Origin: Deltaproteobacteria bacterium
GTDB taxonomy: Bacteria > Desulfobacterota > BSN033 > UBA1163
Direction: 5' to 3'
DNA: 64,000 nucleotides
Assembly (NCBI GenBank): GCA_020059605.1
Contig: JAGVBT010000039.1
Coordinates: 1-64,000 of the forward strand
This document shows, piece after piece, positions 26,966 to 36,478 of this stretch. Made by a program: the position numbers and the translations under genes. Each line of letters begins with the position of its first letter. Within the stretch, counting starts at the first letter, position 1. The notes under the pieces were generated by a model. It did no database searches. It was not told the origin of the DNA and saw only the letters and a list, made by a program, of their open reading frames with translations.

Positions 26966-28255
26966 ATGGTCCTTCTCGTCTTAGGGTCTGTTTTCACGGT
27001 CAGTTTGCTTATTGGAATCCCGATTGCCTTCTGCCTGGGTCTATGTTCTCTTGCCGTGGTTTTATACACGGGGGACTATTCGATTGTTCTCATCGCCCAA
27101 AAAATATTCAATGGAATGGATATGTTTTCTTTGATGGCCATCCCTCTGTTTATCTTATCGGGTGACCTGATGAATTTAGGAGGGGTGACAGATCGGCTTA
27201 TCAAATTTTCAAATCTCTTGGTCGGGCATATCCGGGGAGGTCTTGCCCATACTCTGGTCGTGGCGGAAATGTTTCTGTCAGGGATTACGGGATCAGCCGT
27301 CGCAGACGCCTCGGCTCTGGGAACGGTCCTGATTCCTTCCATGGTCAAGGAAGGATATGATGTCGAATTTTCCACTGCCATCTTGGCAACGGCCGCTACC
27401 GCAGGGCCCATCATCCCGCCAAGCATCACCATGGTGGTTTATGGGGTGACCATGGGAGTGTCCATCGGCGGGCTTTTCCTTGCAGGAATGATTCCGGGCA
27501 TCATTATGGGACTCGCCATGATGGCCATGGCCTATTACTTTGCACGGAAGAGAAACTATCCGCGAAATGAAAGAAGGGCAAGTCTTCGTCAGATTATCAA
27601 AGGAAGCCGGGAGGCCATCGCCGCTCTCGTCCTTCCCGTCATTATCCTGGGTGGCATCATGTCCGGTGTTTTTACGGCCACCGAGGCGGCCGCGATTGCC
27701 GTCTTCTTCGCCTTCATCTTCGGTTTCTTCGTCTTTAAAACGCTGAAGGTCAAAGACGTTCCAAAAATCCTGATCAACTGCGCTATCACCAGCTCCGTCA
27801 TCATGTTTATCATCGGGACGGCCAATATTGCCCTCTGGTTCCTGGCGACCCAGCAGGTCCCCGCAAAGGTGGCCTCCTTTTTCCTTTCAATTTCAAACAA
27901 CCCTTATGTCCTGATGTTGATTGTCAATATTCTCCTCCTCATCACCGGATGTTTTCTGGAAACGGGAGCCGCCATCATCCTCTTTGCCCCGATCTTGGCT
28001 CCGATCCTGATCAATGCGGGATTCCACCCCCTTCATGTAGGGTTTATCTTTGTTTTCAACCTGGTGATCGGAATGATCACTCCTCCTTTGGGCATCTGCC
28101 TTTTCGTAGGTTGCACGATTGCCCGGATCTCCATCGAACGCCTCTCAAGAGCGATCTGGCCCTTTGTCCTGATCTTGATCGCTGTCCTCTTGATCTTCAG
28201 CTATTTCCCGAGTATTGCGATGATTGTTCCCCGGATATTCAAAATAGGGGTGTAG
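26966..28255 (+). CDS. dctM: TRAP transporter large permease
   Basis: SGDLMNLGGVTDRLIKFSNLLVGHIRGGLAH, IIPPSITMVVYG. Confidence 0.94.
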   Translation: MVLLVLGSVFTVSLLIGIPIAFCLGLCSLAVVLYTGDYSIVLIAQKIFNGMDMFSLMAIPLFILSGDLMNLGGVTDRLIKFSNLLVGHIRGGLAHTLVVAEMFLSGITGSAVADASALGTVLIPSMVKEGYDVEFSTAILATAATAGPIIPPSITMVVYGVTMGVSIGGLFLAGMIPGIIMGLAMMAMAYYFARKRNYPRNERRASLRQIIKGSREAIAALVLPVIILGGIMSGVFTATEAAAIAVFFAFIFGFFVFKTLKVKDVPKILINCAITSSVIMFIIGTANIALWFLATQQVPAKVASFFLSISNNPYVLMLIVNILLLITGCFLETGAAIILFAPILAPILINAGFHPLHVGFIFVFNLVIGMITPPLGICLFVGCTIARISIERLSRAIWPFVLILIAVLLIFSYFPSIAMIVPRIFKIGV

Positions 28256-28261
28256 AGGGCA

Positions 28262-29797
28262 CTATCCAAGTTTTCCTGAGGCCTTTTCAACGCGATGGAG
28301 GAGTTCTCCGGATTCGATCAAAAGCTGAATTTTTTTGATATCCTCACTGAACCGTCGATCTCCTTTAATCGGAGGAACTTTCTCCCGGACAAGACGATAG
28401 GCTTCTTTAATTCCAATTCCAGGCCGAAGGGGCAGTAAAAATTCAAGACCCTGCGTGGCACATAGCAATTCCATCGCCAGGATATGCTCAACATTTCTAA
28501 CAATATCTCTCCCTTTTCTGGCGGCAATCGTTCCCATCGAGACATGGTCCTCCTTATCCGCGGAGGTAGGAATGGAATCAACGCTGGCCGGGTGGGCGAG
28601 GACCTTATTTTCAGAGGCCAGGGCGGCCGCACTGACCTGAACCATCATCAGTCCGGAATGGAGCCCTCCCTCGTTCGTGAGAAAAGCGGGCAGTCCGGAC
28701 AGCGCCGGATTGATCAGCTTCTCAATCCTCCTCTCCGAGATCCCTCCCAGCTCGGAGATGACGATCCCCAGGAGGTCCATGGCAAAGGCAACCGGTTCTC
28801 CATGGAAATTCCCGCAATTGAGGATCTTCCCTTTTTCGGCGAAGATGAGAGGATTGTCCGTGGCCGAATTGACTTCAATCTCGAGCGTCTTGCGGACGAA
28901 TGCAAGACCATCCCTGACCGCCCCGTGAACCTGTGGAATGCATCTCAGGGAATAGGCATCCTGGATTTTGGGGCAAAATTTATGGGATGCGGCGATCTCA
29001 TCCTTTCGACCCAGTTTCTGAAAATTCTTCGAAACGGCAAATGGCCCCGGGAAAGGCCTGACTTTATCGATATCAAAATCAAACGCCTTGAAACTTCCTT
29101 TCAGAGCATCTAACGTGCAGGTCCCCACGATATCCGCCACTTTGCAGAGTCGTTCCGCCCTGAGGAGAGCGAGAAGACCCACCGCCGTCATAACCTGTGT
29201 GCCATTAATCAATGCAAGACCTTCTTTTGCTTTCAGCGTAAGCGTCGGGATACCCGCCTTCTCCATGGCCTTTTTCCCTGACATTCGTTTTCCATGATAG
29301 ATGGCTTCTCCCTCGCCTATCAGAACCGATGCGAGATGGGCAAGGGGCGCCAGATCGCCGCTTGCGCCTACGGAGCCCTGTTCCGGAATCAGGGGGTGGA
29401 CTCCCCGATCGAGCATTTGAACAAGCGTTTCCAGGACCTCCATTCGGGTTCCGGAATAGCCCATGGCAAGCACATTGGCCCTGAGAAGCATAATCGCCCT
29501 GGTGGTCGCCTCATCGAAATAGGGGCCTACTCCAACCGAATGGCTCCTGATGAGATTCCTCTGGAGGGCTTCAATCTGGGAGTGATCGATCACCTGGTCC
29601 GAGAGCAGACCGAATCCTGTGGTCACCCCGTAGATCTTCTCCCCCTGTTCAAGAGCCTCCTCAACAAAATCCCTTGAGCGCTTCATCCTTTTGTTGACGG
29701 AAGGGGGAATCTTCACCGTGGCTCTTCCCTCTGCCACTTCCGCCACATTTTCCAGGGAGAGATGCTTCCCGTCCAGGACAACCGTTCTCATACTCAC
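28262..29797 (-). CDS. hutH: Histidine ammonia-lyase
   Basis: MIO tripeptide ASG in [30 protein letters not shown]. Confidence 0.93.
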   Translation of the reverse strand: MSMRTVVLDGKHLSLENVAEVAEGRATVKIPPSVNKRMKRSRDFVEEALEQGEKIYGVTTGFGLLSDQVIDHSQIEALQRNLIRSHSVGVGPYFDEATTRAIMLLRANVLAMGYSGTRMEVLETLVQMLDRGVHPLIPEQGSVGASGDLAPLAHLASVLIGEGEAIYHGKRMSGKKAMEKAGIPTLTLKAKEGLALINGTQVMTAVGLLALLRAERLCKVADIVGTCTLDALKGSFKAFDFDIDKVRPFPGPFAVSKNFQKLGRKDEIAASHKFCPKIQDAYSLRCIPQVHGAVRDGLAFVRKTLEIEVNSATDNPLIFAEKGKILNCGNFHGEPVAFAMDLLGIVISELGGISERRIEKLINPALSGLPAFLTNEGGLHSGLMMVQVSAAALASENKVLAHPASVDSIPTSADKEDHVSMGTIAARKGRDIVRNVEHILAMELLCATQGLEFLLPLRPGIGIKEAYRLVREKVPPIKGDRRFSEDIKKIQLLIESGELLHRVEKASGKLG

Positions 29798-29811
29798 TCC
29801 GTCTGGAACAA

Positions 29812-29911
29812 TGGAATGATAGAATATTGGAAGAATGGGTTTAAAAAAGAAAAAGGGGATGGCTTCTTTGTTGCTTTTGAACGATCGCTATTCCAATATT
29901 CCAGTATTCCA
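29812..29911. repeat. Inverted repeat TGGAATGATAGAATATTGGAA / TTCCAATATTCCAGTATTCCA in the hutU-hutH spacer
   Basis: 18/21 complementary arms. Confidence 0.65.
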
Positions 29912-29922
29912 CTGCTCCTCAT

Positions 29923-31650
29923 TTATGAATCTTCCCTCTGATAGATCGTCACGCCCGGGATTTTGATCCCTTTCCCTTTGGCCGTCTCAATCGCTCTCTC
30001 ATATCCCGCATCCGTATGGCGCATGACGCCCGTCCCGGGATCGGTCGTCAATACCCTCAGCAATCTTCTCTCCGCATCCCCTGTCCCGTCGGCCACCACG
30101 ACCATCCCCGCATGGATGGAATAGCCGATCCCCACTCCTCCTCCGTGATGCACGGATACCCAGGTCGCTCCGGCAGCCACATTGAGAAGGGCATTTAAAA
30201 TCGGCCAGTCGGCAATGGCGTCGCTTCCATCTTTCATTCCTTCTGTTTCGCGGTAAGGTGAAGCCACTGAACCGCTGTCGAGATGGTCCCTTCCGATCAC
30301 AATGGGCGCCCTTAATTCCCCTCTTGCAACCATATCATTAAAAACCTTTCCGATCCTTGCCCTTTGGCCGTACCCCAGCCAGCAAATCCTTGCCGGAAGC
30401 CCCTGAAATGTTACCTTCTCCCTGGCCAGCCGGATCCACCGGGCGAGGGAAAAGTCGTCCGGAAATTCCTTTAAAATGGCTTCATCTGTTCTGTAAATAT
30501 CTTCGGGTTCCCCGGACAGGGCCGCCCACCGGAAAGGCCCCTTCCCTTCACAGAAGAGAGGACGGATAAAGGCGGGGACGAATCCTGGATAGCTAAAGGC
30601 ATCTTTTACCCCGGCCTGAAAGGCCTGAGCCCGGATGTTATTGCCGTAGTCAAAAACGATCGAACCCTTCTTCTGCAACTCGATCATGGCCCGTACATGA
30701 ACGGCCATCGACGCCATGGCCTGGCGAATATATTCCCCGGGATCTTTCCTGCGAAGTTGAATCGCTTCATCAAGGCCCACCCCGGCGGGAACATATCCGT
30801 TCAGGGCATCATGGGCCGAGGTCTGGTCGGTTACCAAGTCCGGGACAATCCCCCTCTTTACGATCTCAGGAAGAACCTCCGCCGCATTTCCCAACAGGCC
30901 GATCGATTGGGGAATCCCCTTCTCTTTTGCGCCGAGGGCCAGGATCAGCGCATCCTCCAACCGGTCCGCCATCACGTCGAGGTATCCTGTTTCGAGACGC
31001 CGTTTGATTCTGCCGGGGTCCACTTCTACGCCCAGAAAGACTCCTTCATTCATCGTGGCGGCCAGGGGCTGGGCGCCTCCCATTCCTCCAAGGCCTGCGG
31101 AAAGGGTGAGCCTCCCCCTGAGAGAGCCTCCGAAATGCTTTCTGGCGGCAGAGGCAAAGGTCTCATAAGTCCCCTGGAGAATCCCCTGGGTTCCGATATA
31201 GATCCAGCTTCCTGCCGTCATCTGGCCATACATGGTGAGTCCCAGTTCTTCGAGCTCCCGGAATTTTTCCCAGTTGGCCCAGTTGGGAACGAGCATCGAA
31301 TTGGAGATCAGGACTCTTGGCGCATCCGAATGGGTCTTGAAGATGCCGACGGGCTTCCCCGATTGGACGAGCAATGTCTCGTCATTTTCTAAATTCGTCA
31401 GGCATTTCACCAATTGATGGTATGCCTCCCAGTTCCGGGCGGCCTTCCCGGATCCCCCATAGACAATCAGTTCTGCGGGTTTCTCGGCAACCTCCGGATC
31501 GAGGTTATTCATCAGCATCCTTAAGGCCGCCTCCGTCTGCCAGTTCTTGCAGGTAAGCTTTGATCCGCGCGGCGCTTTGATTCCCACCTGGACCCCGGCC
31601 AGGGTTTCGACTTTTTCTTCAACCTTTACCTTTACCTTTTTCTTTTCCAT
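29923..31650 (-). CDS. hutU: Urocanate hydratase
   Basis: [49 protein letters not shown]; start revised to ATG 31650 with GAGGAGAATC RBS. Confidence 0.95.
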   Translation of the reverse strand: MEKKKVKVKVEEKVETLAGVQVGIKAPRGSKLTCKNWQTEAALRMLMNNLDPEVAEKPAELIVYGGSGKAARNWEAYHQLVKCLTNLENDETLLVQSGKPVGIFKTHSDAPRVLISNSMLVPNWANWEKFRELEELGLTMYGQMTAGSWIYIGTQGILQGTYETFASAARKHFGGSLRGRLTLSAGLGGMGGAQPLAATMNEGVFLGVEVDPGRIKRRLETGYLDVMADRLEDALILALGAKEKGIPQSIGLLGNAAEVLPEIVKRGIVPDLVTDQTSAHDALNGYVPAGVGLDEAIQLRRKDPGEYIRQAMASMAVHVRAMIELQKKGSIVFDYGNNIRAQAFQAGVKDAFSYPGFVPAFIRPLFCEGKGPFRWAALSGEPEDIYRTDEAILKEFPDDFSLARWIRLAREKVTFQGLPARICWLGYGQRARIGKVFNDMVARGELRAPIVIGRDHLDSGSVASPYRETEGMKDGSDAIADWPILNALLNVAAGATWVSVHHGGGVGIGYSIHAGMVVVADGTGDAERRLLRVLTTDPGTGVMRHTDAGYERAIETAKGKGIKIPGVTIYQREDS

Positions 31651-31708
31651 GATTCTCCTCGATCGCAAACGGCAGTCCTCGGCACGCGATGGACCGTCTT
31701 CTCTTTCT

Positions 31709-32416
31709 CTAAGCTCCGCCCAGGTAGGCTTTTTTGACCAGGGGATCATGCGCGAGATTCCGGCTGGTATCGTTTAAGACGATTTCGCCGGTTTCGAGGA
31801 CATATCCTCGGTCTGCCGCCTGCAAGGCCTTTCGGGCGTTCTGCTCGACGAGCAGGATGGTCACTCCCTGCCGGTGCAGATTCTGGATGACTTTGAAGGT
31901 CTCTTCCACATAAATGGGCATCAAACCCAGGGATATCTCATCCATCAGGATCAGTCGGGGCCTGGACATCAATGCCCTGCCGATGGCCAGCATCTGCTGC
32001 TCCCCGCCGCTGAGGGTCTTTCCCACCTGATCCTGTCTCTCCCTCAACCTGGGAAAGAGTTTGAAGGCCTCTTCCATGCCTGCATCGATCGTCTTTCGAT
32101 CCTGCTGTGTGTAGGCTCCCATGAGGAGGTTTTCGGTCACGGTGAGGTCGGGAAAAATTTTTCGGCCTTCGGGCACGAGACTGATCCCCAAAAGGGCGCG
32201 TTGATGCGCAGGGGTGGCGCTGATATCCCTTCCCTTGAAAAGGATTTCTCCCCTGCGGCATTTGACCAGACCCATCACCGTCCTCAGAATTGTGCTCTTT
32301 CCCGCTCCGTTTGCACCGATGATCGTCACCAATTCTCCCTCATGGACTGTGAACCCGATCCCTTTCAGAGCCAGGAATTCCCCGTAAGAGACTTCGAGCC
32401 CGCGCACCTCCAGCAT
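31709..32416 (-). CDS. livF: Branched-chain amino-acid-type ABC transporter ATPase
   Basis: [41 protein letters not shown]. Confidence 0.92.
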   Translation of the reverse strand: MLEVRGLEVSYGEFLALKGIGFTVHEGELVTIIGANGAGKSTILRTVMGLVKCRRGEILFKGRDISATPAHQRALLGISLVPEGRKIFPDLTVTENLLMGAYTQQDRKTIDAGMEEAFKLFPRLRERQDQVGKTLSGGEQQMLAIGRALMSRPRLILMDEISLGLMPIYVEETFKVIQNLHRQGVTILLVEQNARKALQAADRGYVLETGEIVLNDTSRNLAHDPLVKKAYLGGA

Positions 32417-33184
32417 TTAGTCCTCCTCGTCTTCGAGTCGTACCGACTTCCCCAGATAGGCCTCGATCACCTGAGGATTAGAACGAATCGTTTCAGGAGA
32501 ACCCTCCGCAATCTTACTGCCATGGTCGAGCACAACGATCCTGTTGCAGAGGTCCATGACGACCTGCATGTTGTGTTCAATGAGAAGCACGGAAATCCCC
32601 TGGTCTCTGACCGTTCGGATGAGACCCATGAGCCGGGCCGATTCTTCAAAGCGAAGTCCCCCCGAGGGTTCATCCAGAAGAAGAAGGCGTGGCTCAAGGG
32701 CAAGGGCCCGTGCGATTTCGACTCGCTTTTTAATGCCCAGAGGAAGATTCTTGGCCAATTGTTTTTGATAGGGTTGGAGACCTGTTTTCTCCAACAGAAT
32801 TTGAACTTCCTTTAAAGTATCGGCACGCCGGAAGGGTCCAGTCGAATTCCATAGATCGGGATAGAAACGGTGGCCGTAGGCCACTAAAATATTCGTTTCT
32901 ACATTCAGATTCGGGAAGGGGCGGACGATCTGGAACGTTCTTCCAATCCCCAAACGGCTGACCTGGTGAGGTTTCATTCTAAGAATCGATTTACCTTGAA
33001 AGGCTACCTCGCCGTCCGAAGCCGGGTAGATGCCGGAGATAATATTGAACAGGGTCGTCTTCCCGGCTCCGTTGGGACCGATGATCCCCAGGATCTCCCC
33101 CTTTTCAGCCGTAAAACTGACCTGATCCAGGGCCCGCAAGCCGTCAAACTCTTTGCTCAAGCCGTCGATGTTTAGAAGGGCCAT
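32417..33184 (-). CDS. livG: Branched-chain amino-acid-type ABC transporter ATPase
   Basis: GPNGAGKTTLFNIISGIYPASDG, LLLDEPSGGL. Confidence 0.92.
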   Translation of the reverse strand: MALLNIDGLSKEFDGLRALDQVSFTAEKGEILGIIGPNGAGKTTLFNIISGIYPASDGEVAFQGKSILRMKPHQVSRLGIGRTFQIVRPFPNLNVETNILVAYGHRFYPDLWNSTGPFRRADTLKEVQILLEKTGLQPYQKQLAKNLPLGIKKRVEIARALALEPRLLLLDEPSGGLRFEESARLMGLIRTVRDQGISVLLIEHNMQVVMDLCNRIVVLDHGSKIAEGSPETIRSNPQVIEAYLGKSVRLEDEED

Positions 33185-33188
33185 CGAT

Positions 33189-34082
33189 TCACCGGTTCTC
33201 CGATGGACGAAATTGAATCCGTCTCAACATTCTTGGGAGGGTCGACTCTTCTCCCAGCAGGCCGCCGGGTTGAAACCGCATCATGGCCAAGAGAAGAAGC
33301 CCATAAACGAACGTACGGTATTCCATGATGGGACGGGAAATCTCCGGAAGAATCCCTAAAATAACCGCTCCCAGTATGGGGCCCCAGCGAGTGCCGATCC
33401 CACCAAAGACAACCATGCAGAGGATCAGAATCGACTGGCCGAACCCGAAATTCTGGGGCATGATGAAGGTCAGGAAGTGGGCATAGAATCCTCCTGCGAG
33501 GCCGGCGATTGTGCTTCCGAGGACAAAGGCCATCACTTTGAACCGAACCACATCCACGCCCATCGCCTCTGCTGCTTGTTCATCCTCCCGTATGGAGGAC
33601 CAGGCTAACCCGATCCACGACCGGCCCAGTCGCCGATCGAATAGGATCAGGAGGACAAAAACGATGAGGATAAGGAGAAAATACTCCGGTTTGCTCATCT
33701 CCCGCCCGAACCATTTGGGCAGGTTGATGCCCCCGATGCCCATGGCTCCGCCAAAGAAAGGAAGGTAAAGAAAAACCGCTTCCACGACGAAACCAATTCC
33801 CATGGTCGTGATGGCAAGAAAGTCGTCGCGGACGCGCAGGCAGGGAATTCCCAAAACCGCTCCGACGACACCGGCAACGACAGCTGCCAGGGGCACGGAG
33901 GCCCAGAAAGGGAAACCGCCCCCCGTATAGAGCAGGGCCGAGGTATAGGCCCCGATGCCGAAGAAGGCGGCATGCCCGAGAGAGATCTGTCCGGCATGAC
34001 CCGTGATCACATTGAGGCTATGGGCCAGGATGGCATAGACGATGATCGTGATGAGTATGGTGATGAGATATCCGCTGATCAT
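33189..34082 (-). CDS. livM: Branched-chain amino-acid-type ABC transporter permease
   Basis: VITGHAGQISLGHAAFFGIGAYTSALL. Confidence 0.92.
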   Translation of the reverse strand: MISGYLITILITIIVYAILAHSLNVITGHAGQISLGHAAFFGIGAYTSALLYTGGGFPFWASVPLAAVVAGVVGAVLGIPCLRVRDDFLAITTMGIGFVVEAVFLYLPFFGGAMGIGGINLPKWFGREMSKPEYFLLILIVFVLLILFDRRLGRSWIGLAWSSIREDEQAAEAMGVDVVRFKVMAFVLGSTIAGLAGGFYAHFLTFIMPQNFGFGQSILILCMVVFGGIGTRWGPILGAVILGILPEISRPIMEYRTFVYGLLLLAMMRFQPGGLLGEESTLPRMLRRIQFRPSENR

Positions 34083-34175
34083 TCTATATACCGTAAGGCG
34101 GAAAAGGTGAAACGTTAGGGGAAGGGAATAAAAACTCGTTGTCCCCTTACGCCTGACGACTCACGCCTAACCTGT

Positions 34176-35033
34176 TCAGGCTTTTCCTAATAATCCATAA
34201 GGTCTGAACATTAACACCAGGATCATTGCGATAAATGCAACCGCATCCCGGGGAAAGGGAATGGCAAGAACACCGATGAAGAATGTTTCTGACAGACCCA
34301 CAACGATTGACGCAACCACGGTTCCGGGAATATTCCCCAATCCCCCTAAAACGACAATCGCCAGGGCCTTGTAGGCCGGGATGCTGCCCATGGTCGGCCA
34401 GACCTGGTTATCATAGACTCCGATCAGTACCCCTGCCGCCCCCGCCATCGCCGAACCCAGGATAAAGTTGATCGCAATGATCCTGCCCACATTGACCCCG
34501 AATGAAGAAGTGGTTTCAGCATCCATGGCGCAGGCCCGCATCGCCAGACCGATGCGGGTCCGGGTAAGAAAGGTCCAGAGAACGATCAGGATGACAACCG
34601 TGACCAGGAGGATGAGAATCTGTGTCTCGGTGAGTTTGAAACTCCCGATGGATAGGTCTCCCAGCCCGATACGCGCGTTATAGGTCAGGGTGTGGGGCCC
34701 GGCAACGATCCGGAAGGCTTCTTCCAGGGCGATAAAAAGACCGATGGAGGCAATCAGGGGCGCAATTCTCGGTAGGTGGAGAAGCGGCGAATAGAGAAAA
34801 CGTTCTACGAGGTAACCCGCAACGGCTGCTCCTGCCATCCCGAATAACAAGGAGACCCAGAAGTCGCCGACGAGGCGAAAGGAGAACCAGCCGACATAAG
34901 CCCCCAGGGCATAGATCCCCGCATGGGCGACATGGAGAATGCGGAGAATCCCGTAGACCATGGTCAGCCCCAGGGAGATGAGAGCATAGACACTACCGAT
35001 GGCAATTCCGTTGGCCAGCTGTTGCCAGAGCAT
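34176..35033 (-). CDS. livH: Branched-chain amino-acid-type ABC transporter permease
   Basis: ANGIAIGSVYALISLGLTMVYGILRILHVAHAGIYALGAY. Confidence 0.92.
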   Translation of the reverse strand: MLWQQLANGIAIGSVYALISLGLTMVYGILRILHVAHAGIYALGAYVGWFSFRLVGDFWVSLLFGMAGAAVAGYLVERFLYSPLLHLPRIAPLIASIGLFIALEEAFRIVAGPHTLTYNARIGLGDLSIGSFKLTETQILILLVTVVILIVLWTFLTRTRIGLAMRACAMDAETTSSFGVNVGRIIAINFILGSAMAGAAGVLIGVYDNQVWPTMGSIPAYKALAIVVLGGLGNIPGTVVASIVVGLSETFFIGVLAIPFPRDAVAFIAMILVLMFRPYGLLGKA

Positions 35034-35157
35034 ATTAAATCCAGTAAGCAGTGAACAGTCATCAAACCACAACTTAATCCCCTCCCTTTCTAAGATAAAG
35101 AAAAGGAGGGGATGATATACATGAACTGATAACTGGTCACTGATTACTATTCACTTA

Positions 35158-36330
35158 CTATTTAGTCGGCGGGGTGATGACCTCCGGGTTGTCGATGACC
35201 GCAAGCCGCCGGAACTTTCCGCCTTTGACCACCTGAATCTGAACGGGTTTGACGACTTCTCCCTGGACGAAGCGGCTAATCTTGCCGGTCAGGCCATTGT
35301 AGTCCTTCGTCTCAAGCAGGGCCTTCTGGATAGCCTTAGGATCTGTTCCGGCCTTTTTAATAGCATCGACGAGGATCATAAAGGCATCGTAACTGGAGGC
35401 TCCGACCATATCCGCATCTTCGTTATAGGCTTTACGGTAATTGGCTAAAAAATTCTGAACCACGGGCCTGGGGTCATCCCTGTCCAGATTCGTTGCGATA
35501 ATCACGCCCTCCGCAGCCGGTCCAGCGATTTCGAGAAATTTCGGGGAATCAAAACCCTCCTCTCCCAAGATCTGGGCCGTGATCCCAAGCTCTTTGGCCT
35601 GGCGCACGATGGAGGCGGCCTCGTTATAATACCCCGCGGCGAAGATCACCTCGGGATTGCCTTCCTTGATCCGGGTGAGAAAGGGACGGAAGTCCTTTTC
35701 CCCGGGGAATTTATACATCTGTTTCGTCAGGATTGCGGAGCCCAGTTTCTCCGCCCTTTCTGCAAAACCCGCCGAAATGGCTCTCCCGAAGTCGTTATCC
35801 ATGGAGATCACAGAGATTCTTTTCGCTTTCAGATTCTTGACGGCAAATTCGGCGGCTGCGGCTCCCTCAACCTCGCCAAGATACCCGTTACGGAAGATAA
35901 AATCGTTCGGTTTTTTCTGAGTCGGGTCCCATGTGACGTCGGGGTGGACTGCATATCCCGCTACCATGGGCATGCCGGCCTTTTGAAAAATCGGGGCGGT
36001 CACACGGGTGGGACCGCTATACGATCCACTGACCACGCCTACCACCTTATCCCTCTCAATCAGCTTATTGGCGATGGCAACCGCCTCCTGGGGATTCAGT
36101 CGGTCGTCATAAATGATCAGTTCTACTTTCTTGCCTCTGATTCCTCCTCCATCATTCACCTCCTTCAAACCCAGTTCGACGGCGTGTTTGGCGCTCATCC
36201 CATCGGCCGCAGCCGGTCCGGTGATGGGGGCAAAGAACCCGATCTTGATCGCATCCTGAGCCTGACCCGTTCCCGGTATAAAAAACAGAAAAAGTCCGCA
36301 AACCATGCCCATCAATCCTAACCTTCTCAT
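35158..36330 (-). CDS. livK: Branched-chain amino-acid-type ABC transporter substrate-binding protein
   Basis: IKIGFFAPITGPAAADGMSAKHAVELGLKEVNDGGGIRGKKVELIIYDD. Confidence 0.92.
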   Translation of the reverse strand: MRRLGLMGMVCGLFLFFIPGTGQAQDAIKIGFFAPITGPAAADGMSAKHAVELGLKEVNDGGGIRGKKVELIIYDDRLNPQEAVAIANKLIERDKVVGVVSGSYSGPTRVTAPIFQKAGMPMVAGYAVHPDVTWDPTQKKPNDFIFRNGYLGEVEGAAAAEFAVKNLKAKRISVISMDNDFGRAISAGFAERAEKLGSAILTKQMYKFPGEKDFRPFLTRIKEGNPEVIFAAGYYNEAASIVRQAKELGITAQILGEEGFDSPKFLEIAGPAAEGVIIATNLDRDDPRPVVQNFLANYRKAYNEDADMVGASSYDAFMILVDAIKKAGTDPKAIQKALLETKDYNGLTGKISRFVQGEVVKPVQIQVVKGGKFRRLAVIDNPEVITPPTK

Positions 36331-36406
36331 ACTTAAGCCCTCCTTTCCCCAAGTTTATAAAACCATGATGGTTAAAGTCTATAAAGGAAAAAAAGAATAC
36401 AGTCAA

Positions 36407-36448
36407 GGGGTTTACGGGAGGGGGTTTACGGGAGGGGGTTTACGGGAG
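36407..36448. repeat. 14-bp tandem repeat GGGGTTTACGGGAG x3
   Basis: Three perfect copies upstream of livK. Confidence 0.9.
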
Positions 36449-36478
36449 AACGGGCGGCGGGCAACCCTGATGGACCGG

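Noticed and set aside
31651-31749. N-terminal extension of hutU overlapping livF
   Set aside because: ATG at 31650 has a good RBS (GAGGAGAATC); the extension is the livF 3' end read in another frame
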